Positions 59,037-60,412 of a DNA stretch of 60,412 bases are shown here, one piece after another (positions within the stretch are counted from its first letter, which is position 1; every line of letters starts with the position of its first letter). The notes beneath the pieces were generated by a model. The model saw nothing but the letters and a program-made list of their open reading frames with translations, was not told the origin of the DNA and did no database searches. The stretch is from Bryobacterales bacterium. Lineage in GTDB: Bacteria > Acidobacteriota > Terriglobia > Bryobacterales > Bryobacteraceae. A program made the translations under genes and the position numbers. The stretch is taken from assembly GCA_003162425.1 (NCBI GenBank), contig PMOK01000003.1, positions 8,241 through 68,652 of the forward strand, written 5' to 3'.

Positions 59037-59546
59037 ATGGAAACGAGGCCGCAATTGAGAGTGCGAATTCTAGTGGCTGTGATTCTCGTTGGAGCGACCA
59101 GTGCTTTTCCTCAGGGCGGTTTCCGCTCCGATATTCCGCCGAGGCACGCGACGCAACCTCATCGATATTTTCCGAGCGGGTTTCCGTTTTTCCTCGGCGA
59201 TTACGGTTATGGTTACGAAGGTTATGCGCTCGCTCCGAGTGTGGTGGTGGTGCAGCAACCGCCTTCATACGTCCTGCTACCGCCGGAGCCGAGCGCTCCT
59301 CCCAAGTCTGAGATTCACGAATACCAACGACCCGCTGCGGCCGACCAAGAACAGGCGTTTGCCATCGTGCTCAGGGACGGCTCTGTGCATTCCGCCGTCG
59401 CGGTGACGGTACAAGATAACGCGCTGTATTATGTAGAACCCGACGGCGGGCATCGGTTGGTTTCGCTAGACGCTTTAGACCGCGAAGCCACAGGGCGATT
59501 GAATCGGGAACGCAAGCTCCGGCTACAACTTCCGCCAGCGCAGTAG
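59037..59546 (+). CDS. Small secreted protein of unknown function
   Basis: A 169-aa protein from ATG 59037 (GGAG seven bases upstream). The signal peptide is LRVRILVAVILVGATSAFP. A Tyr/Gly/Pro-rich segment (FFLGDYGYGYEGYALAPSVV) precedes a small beta domain (FAIVLRDGSVHSAVAVTVQD, LYYVEPDGGHRLVSLDALD). The end is charged (RLNRERKLRLQLPPAQ). This layout is frequent among Acidobacteria exoproteins. Function unknown. Confidence 0.75.
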   Translation: METRPQLRVRILVAVILVGATSAFPQGGFRSDIPPRHATQPHRYFPSGFPFFLGDYGYGYEGYALAPSVVVVQQPPSYVLLPPEPSAPPKSEIHEYQRPAAADQEQAFAIVLRDGSVHSAVAVTVQDNALYYVEPDGGHRLVSLDALDREATGRLNRERKLRLQLPPAQ

Positions 59547-59590
59547 GACAAGCCTCCGGCTTGTCCCTCTTGGCAAGCCGGAGGCTTGCC
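59547..59590. repeat. Two adjacent hairpins after the stop codon
   Basis: GACAAGCC/GGCTTGTC (59547-59565) and GGCAAGCC/GGCTTGCC (59572-59590), each with a 3-base loop, start directly after the TAG of the preceding gene. Without a T-run they are more like REP elements than a classical terminator, but they could stop or protect the transcript. Confidence 0.7.
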
Positions 59591-59951
59591 CTACGACGCG
59601 CCCCATGAATCCAACGCTGTCGAATAACTCGCGGTAGCAGAGAAGGCACGGGCGCTGACGCCGGCAAAGCGGGTTCTTGTGGGCACACTGATGGCGGCGC
59701 GATACCGCGGAATACACCGCGAGACTTGCCAAGGCCACAAGGAGGATCGTCGTCATGACTCGAGTCTCGCGGTGAAAACCCGACCCGATGGGTTAGGAGG
59801 AAAGCATCGGATCGGGCGCTAAGCAGCCCCCCACACAAATGGCTGCTGCCAAATCTATCGGCCCAAACGCCCTCCGCCTACAGACCGATGACGCATCTTT
59901 ACTTTGCCAACCGCGCTTTGCGACCATAGCTCTTCAACCATGGATGGAACA
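59591..59951. other. Intergenic region before the M20 gene
   Basis: About 360 bp. On the minus strand a frame from ATG 59756 encodes a short hydrophobic start (MTTILLVALASLAVYSAVSR) and a Cys-rich stretch, but it runs into the palindromic repeats and is not convincing. Two related segments (CCCGACCCGATGGG and GCATCGGATCGGGC, about 59780-59818) can pair as an imperfect hairpin. Nothing else is recognised. Confidence 0.4.
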
Positions 59952-60412
59952 ATGCCATATCGAAAGGTCGCCGGAATCGCCGCCGCCTTAGTACTTTTCT
60001 CACACCTCAACGCCGCTCGGCCGGATGCAGCCACCCGTTCGCTAGCGCGAGACATCTTTCAACAACTGATTGAGATCAACACAACGGATTCGGTGGGAAG
60101 CACCACCGTTGCAGCCCAAGCCATGGCCAAGCGTCTGCTGGACGCGGGAATCGCGCCGGCCGACGTAAAGGTCCTGGGGCCGAACGACCGTAAAGGGAAC
60201 TTGGTTGTTCGGCTACACGGAACCGGGCCCGGCAAGCCAATCCTGATCATCGGCCATTTGGATGTCGTGGAAGCCCGCCGCGAGGATTGGACTACCGACC
60301 CGTTCCAGTTCGTGGAGAAAGACGGCTACTTCTACGGCCGTGGCACCCAGGACATGAAGGTGAACGACGCCATCCTGATGGTCACGCTGATCCGGTTCCA
60401 ACGGGAAGGCTT
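59952..60412 (+). CDS. M20-family metallopeptidase, N-terminal part (runs off the window)
   Basis: The first 153 codons of a secreted peptidase. An in-frame ATG at 59940 adds four residues. The signal peptide is VAGIAAALVLFSHLNAA. The M20 pattern follows: LIEINTTDSVGSTTVAAQAM, the zinc ligand His and following Asp in ILIIGHLDVVEA, WTTDPF, and YGRGTQDMKVNDAILM with the bridging Asp. Members remove amino-terminal or carboxy-terminal residues from peptides. The rest of the gene lies beyond 60412, so length and C-terminal ligands cannot be checked. Confidence 0.88.
   Translation, partial: MPYRKVAGIAAALVLFSHLNAARPDAATRSLARDIFQQLIEINTTDSVGSTTVAAQAMAKRLLDAGIAPADVKVLGPNDRKGNLVVRLHGTGPGKPILIIGHLDVVEARREDWTTDPFQFVEKDGYFYGRGTQDMKVNDAILMVTLIRFQREG

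Noticed and set aside
59523..59756. Small Cys-rich membrane protein on the minus strand
   Set aside because: The frame runs into palindromic repeats antisense to the end of a real gene and lacks a ribosome site.
59759..59835. Riboswitch-like hairpin region
   Set aside because: The pairing is imperfect and no known riboswitch consensus could be recognised.

Overview
The window looks like acidobacterial DNA of the Solibacter/Bryobacter type. The evidence is the large secreted protein at 16532-20161, which joins a lipase to a TIGR03437-like domain and YGTT-type tandem repeats, plus repeated membrane-anchored HTH proteins, a PEP-CTERM protein, and host genes (GH2, M28, bactofilin, type B carboxylesterase) typical of that group. 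This rests on motif recognition only; no database was searched.

Positions 1 to about 48470 read as the right part of an integrated mobile element that carries a plasmid-like replicon. From left to right: an AbrB/ParE-type toxin-antitoxin pair with a palindromic operator; three Tad-pilus pseudopilin-like genes, the first broken by an in-frame TAG; a VirD4/TraD-like ATPase; a CHC2/Toprim primase; an origin with seven direct 22-bp iterons upstream of a 657-aa initiator; and a ParA partition gene truncated at a junction with an Ig-like secreted protein.

From 11.3 to 28.4 kb there is an unusual array. The last 61 codons of a tyrosine recombinase gene occur three times, always as exactly 186 nt. 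Two copies are orphan 3' pieces (11328-11513, 20412-20597); the third is the end of the intact gene (27253-28227). Each orphan piece is followed by a paralogous HTH-transmembrane gene with the same promoter, and then by forward-strand genes for secreted or surface proteins. This resembles stepwise capture of cargo at a site inside the recombinase gene.

From 28.5 to 36.2 kb lie an M23 peptidase with a frameshifted leader and a four-gene reverse operon of secreted proteins (LRR, tail-collar and two unknowns). Then come a DUF4365-like nuclease and a DUF932-like protein with a clear terminator.

From 38.7 to 47.1 kb is a compact nucleotide-themed cluster. A PFK-like protein with altered active-site motifs is translationally coupled to a small SpoT-like HD hydrolase. 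Convergent to them is a reverse operon: LOG-family phosphoribohydrolase, RelA/SpoT-type synthetase, two methyltransferases and an ABC importer (ATPase, permease, NMT1-like binding protein). Alarmone synthesis, alarmone hydrolysis and a LOG enzyme in one mobile block is the strongest candidate for an undescribed system.

The element ends at a second tyrosine recombinase (47251-48372) next to the 5' half of a tRNA-Gly gene (48473-48502), cut in its anticodon loop within a perfect dyad that looks like a core attachment site. To the right is ordinary, GC-richer host chromosome: an RRM protein, a JAB-like/PEGA membrane protein, GH2, HU, M28 peptidase, bactofilin, carboxylesterase, a small secreted protein and the start of an M20 peptidase, with several palindromic repeat clusters between genes.
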